The notes beneath the pieces were generated by a model, which saw only the letters and a program-made list of their open reading frames with translations, made no database searches and had not been told where the DNA came from. 35,244 nt of DNA. Source: Rhodocyclaceae bacterium (GTDB taxonomy: Bacteria > Pseudomonadota > Gammaproteobacteria > Burkholderiales > Usitatibacteraceae). This document shows, piece after piece, positions 35,115 to 35,244 of the stretch (within the stretch, counting starts at the first letter, position 1; each line of letters opens with the position of its first letter). The stretch lies in contig JADCIX010000029.1 of the NCBI GenBank assembly GCA_020247545.1, positions 1 through 35,244 on the forward strand. The letters are read 5' to 3'. A program made the translations under genes and the position numbers.

Positions 35115-35244
35115 TCAACAGCAAATGCCGACCGGCGGAGGGCAATCAAATGCTACCTCAAACGGTGTCAGATAGCCCAGCGCGGCGCGCGGTGTGTGAT
35201 TGTGTTTGTCCTCAATGCGCTTGATCCTCGCTGGACTGACCTTA
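35115..35244 (-). CDS. Transposase, C-terminal end (partial, IS30- or IS3-like)
   Basis: A reading frame open from the right edge to a TGA at 35117-35115. It encodes RIKRIEDKHNHTPRAALGYL followed by TPFEVAF, the characteristic C-terminal end of DDE integrase-fold transposases (xRPxxALGYxTPxEV). The wording is closer to IS30 than IS3, but this is not certain. The rest of the element lies outside the window. The 94 bases between it and the HlyD remnant would include the IS terminus; GAAGTGCAAT near 35073-35082 is a candidate part of it. Confidence 0.75.
   Translation of the reverse strand, partial: KVSPARIKRIEDKHNHTPRAALGYLTPFEVAFDCPPPVGICC

Overview
The window looks like a chromosomal segment of a betaproteobacterium (moderately high GC). 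The evidence is gene content: a tctCBA tripartite tricarboxylate transporter with a Bug-type binding protein, a DUF4197 protein, spore-coat-U (archaic chaperone-usher) pili, a PlpD-like patatin/beta-barrel protein, oligoribonuclease, RsgA and HtpX. No rRNA, tRNA or CRISPR array was seen. Genus cannot be assigned from the sequence alone.

Layout. 1-188: 3' end (domains V and VI) of a group II intron entering from the left edge, next to glpK (minus). 1956-5960: a conserved hypothetical gene, htpX (minus, separated from it by a bidirectional terminator), a DUF6352-like gene, a small unknown gene and a PlsC-like acyltransferase. 6018-9384: a promoter-to-terminator interval that may be a small RNA or an attenuated leader, then tctC-tctB-tctA. 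9440-11463 (minus): a four-gene envelope operon with a Cys-rich exported protein, a probable outer-membrane barrel, an exported heavy-metal-associated (HMA) domain protein and a MerT-like inner-membrane protein. 11597-14901: an M14 zinc carboxypeptidase translationally coupled to a Tat-exported amidase. 14898-17809 (minus): a tightly packed operon of M48 protease, pterin carbinolamine dehydratase, rsgA and a VOC protein, divergent from orn. 18485-23086 (minus): a divergent NRAMP-like transporter, corA and a patatin-BamA-like protein.

23170-27601 (minus): a minimal archaic chaperone-usher operon of pilin, chaperone, usher and second SCPU subunit, with a strong terminator between pilin and chaperone. 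Upstream of it is an AT-rich regulatory region with a perfect inverted repeat, and then a small exported protein with SCPU-like features, flanked by two diverged direct repeats of about 220 bp. 29062-33552 (minus): an RND efflux permease and its lipoprotein adaptor behind a recognisable promoter, a palindromic operator and four tandem 10-bp repeats. 33771-35244: a DUF4197 gene, a decapitated HlyD-type adaptor and the C-terminal end of a transposase at the right edge.

Most of the window is ordinary housekeeping and envelope biology. The parts most likely to be new are the four-gene metal-type operon (a possible trans-envelope metal route without MerA or MerR in the window), the corA-linked NRAMP variant lacking the usual TM6 metal-binding motif, the repeat-flanked SCPU-like small protein, and the candidate small RNA upstream of tctC.
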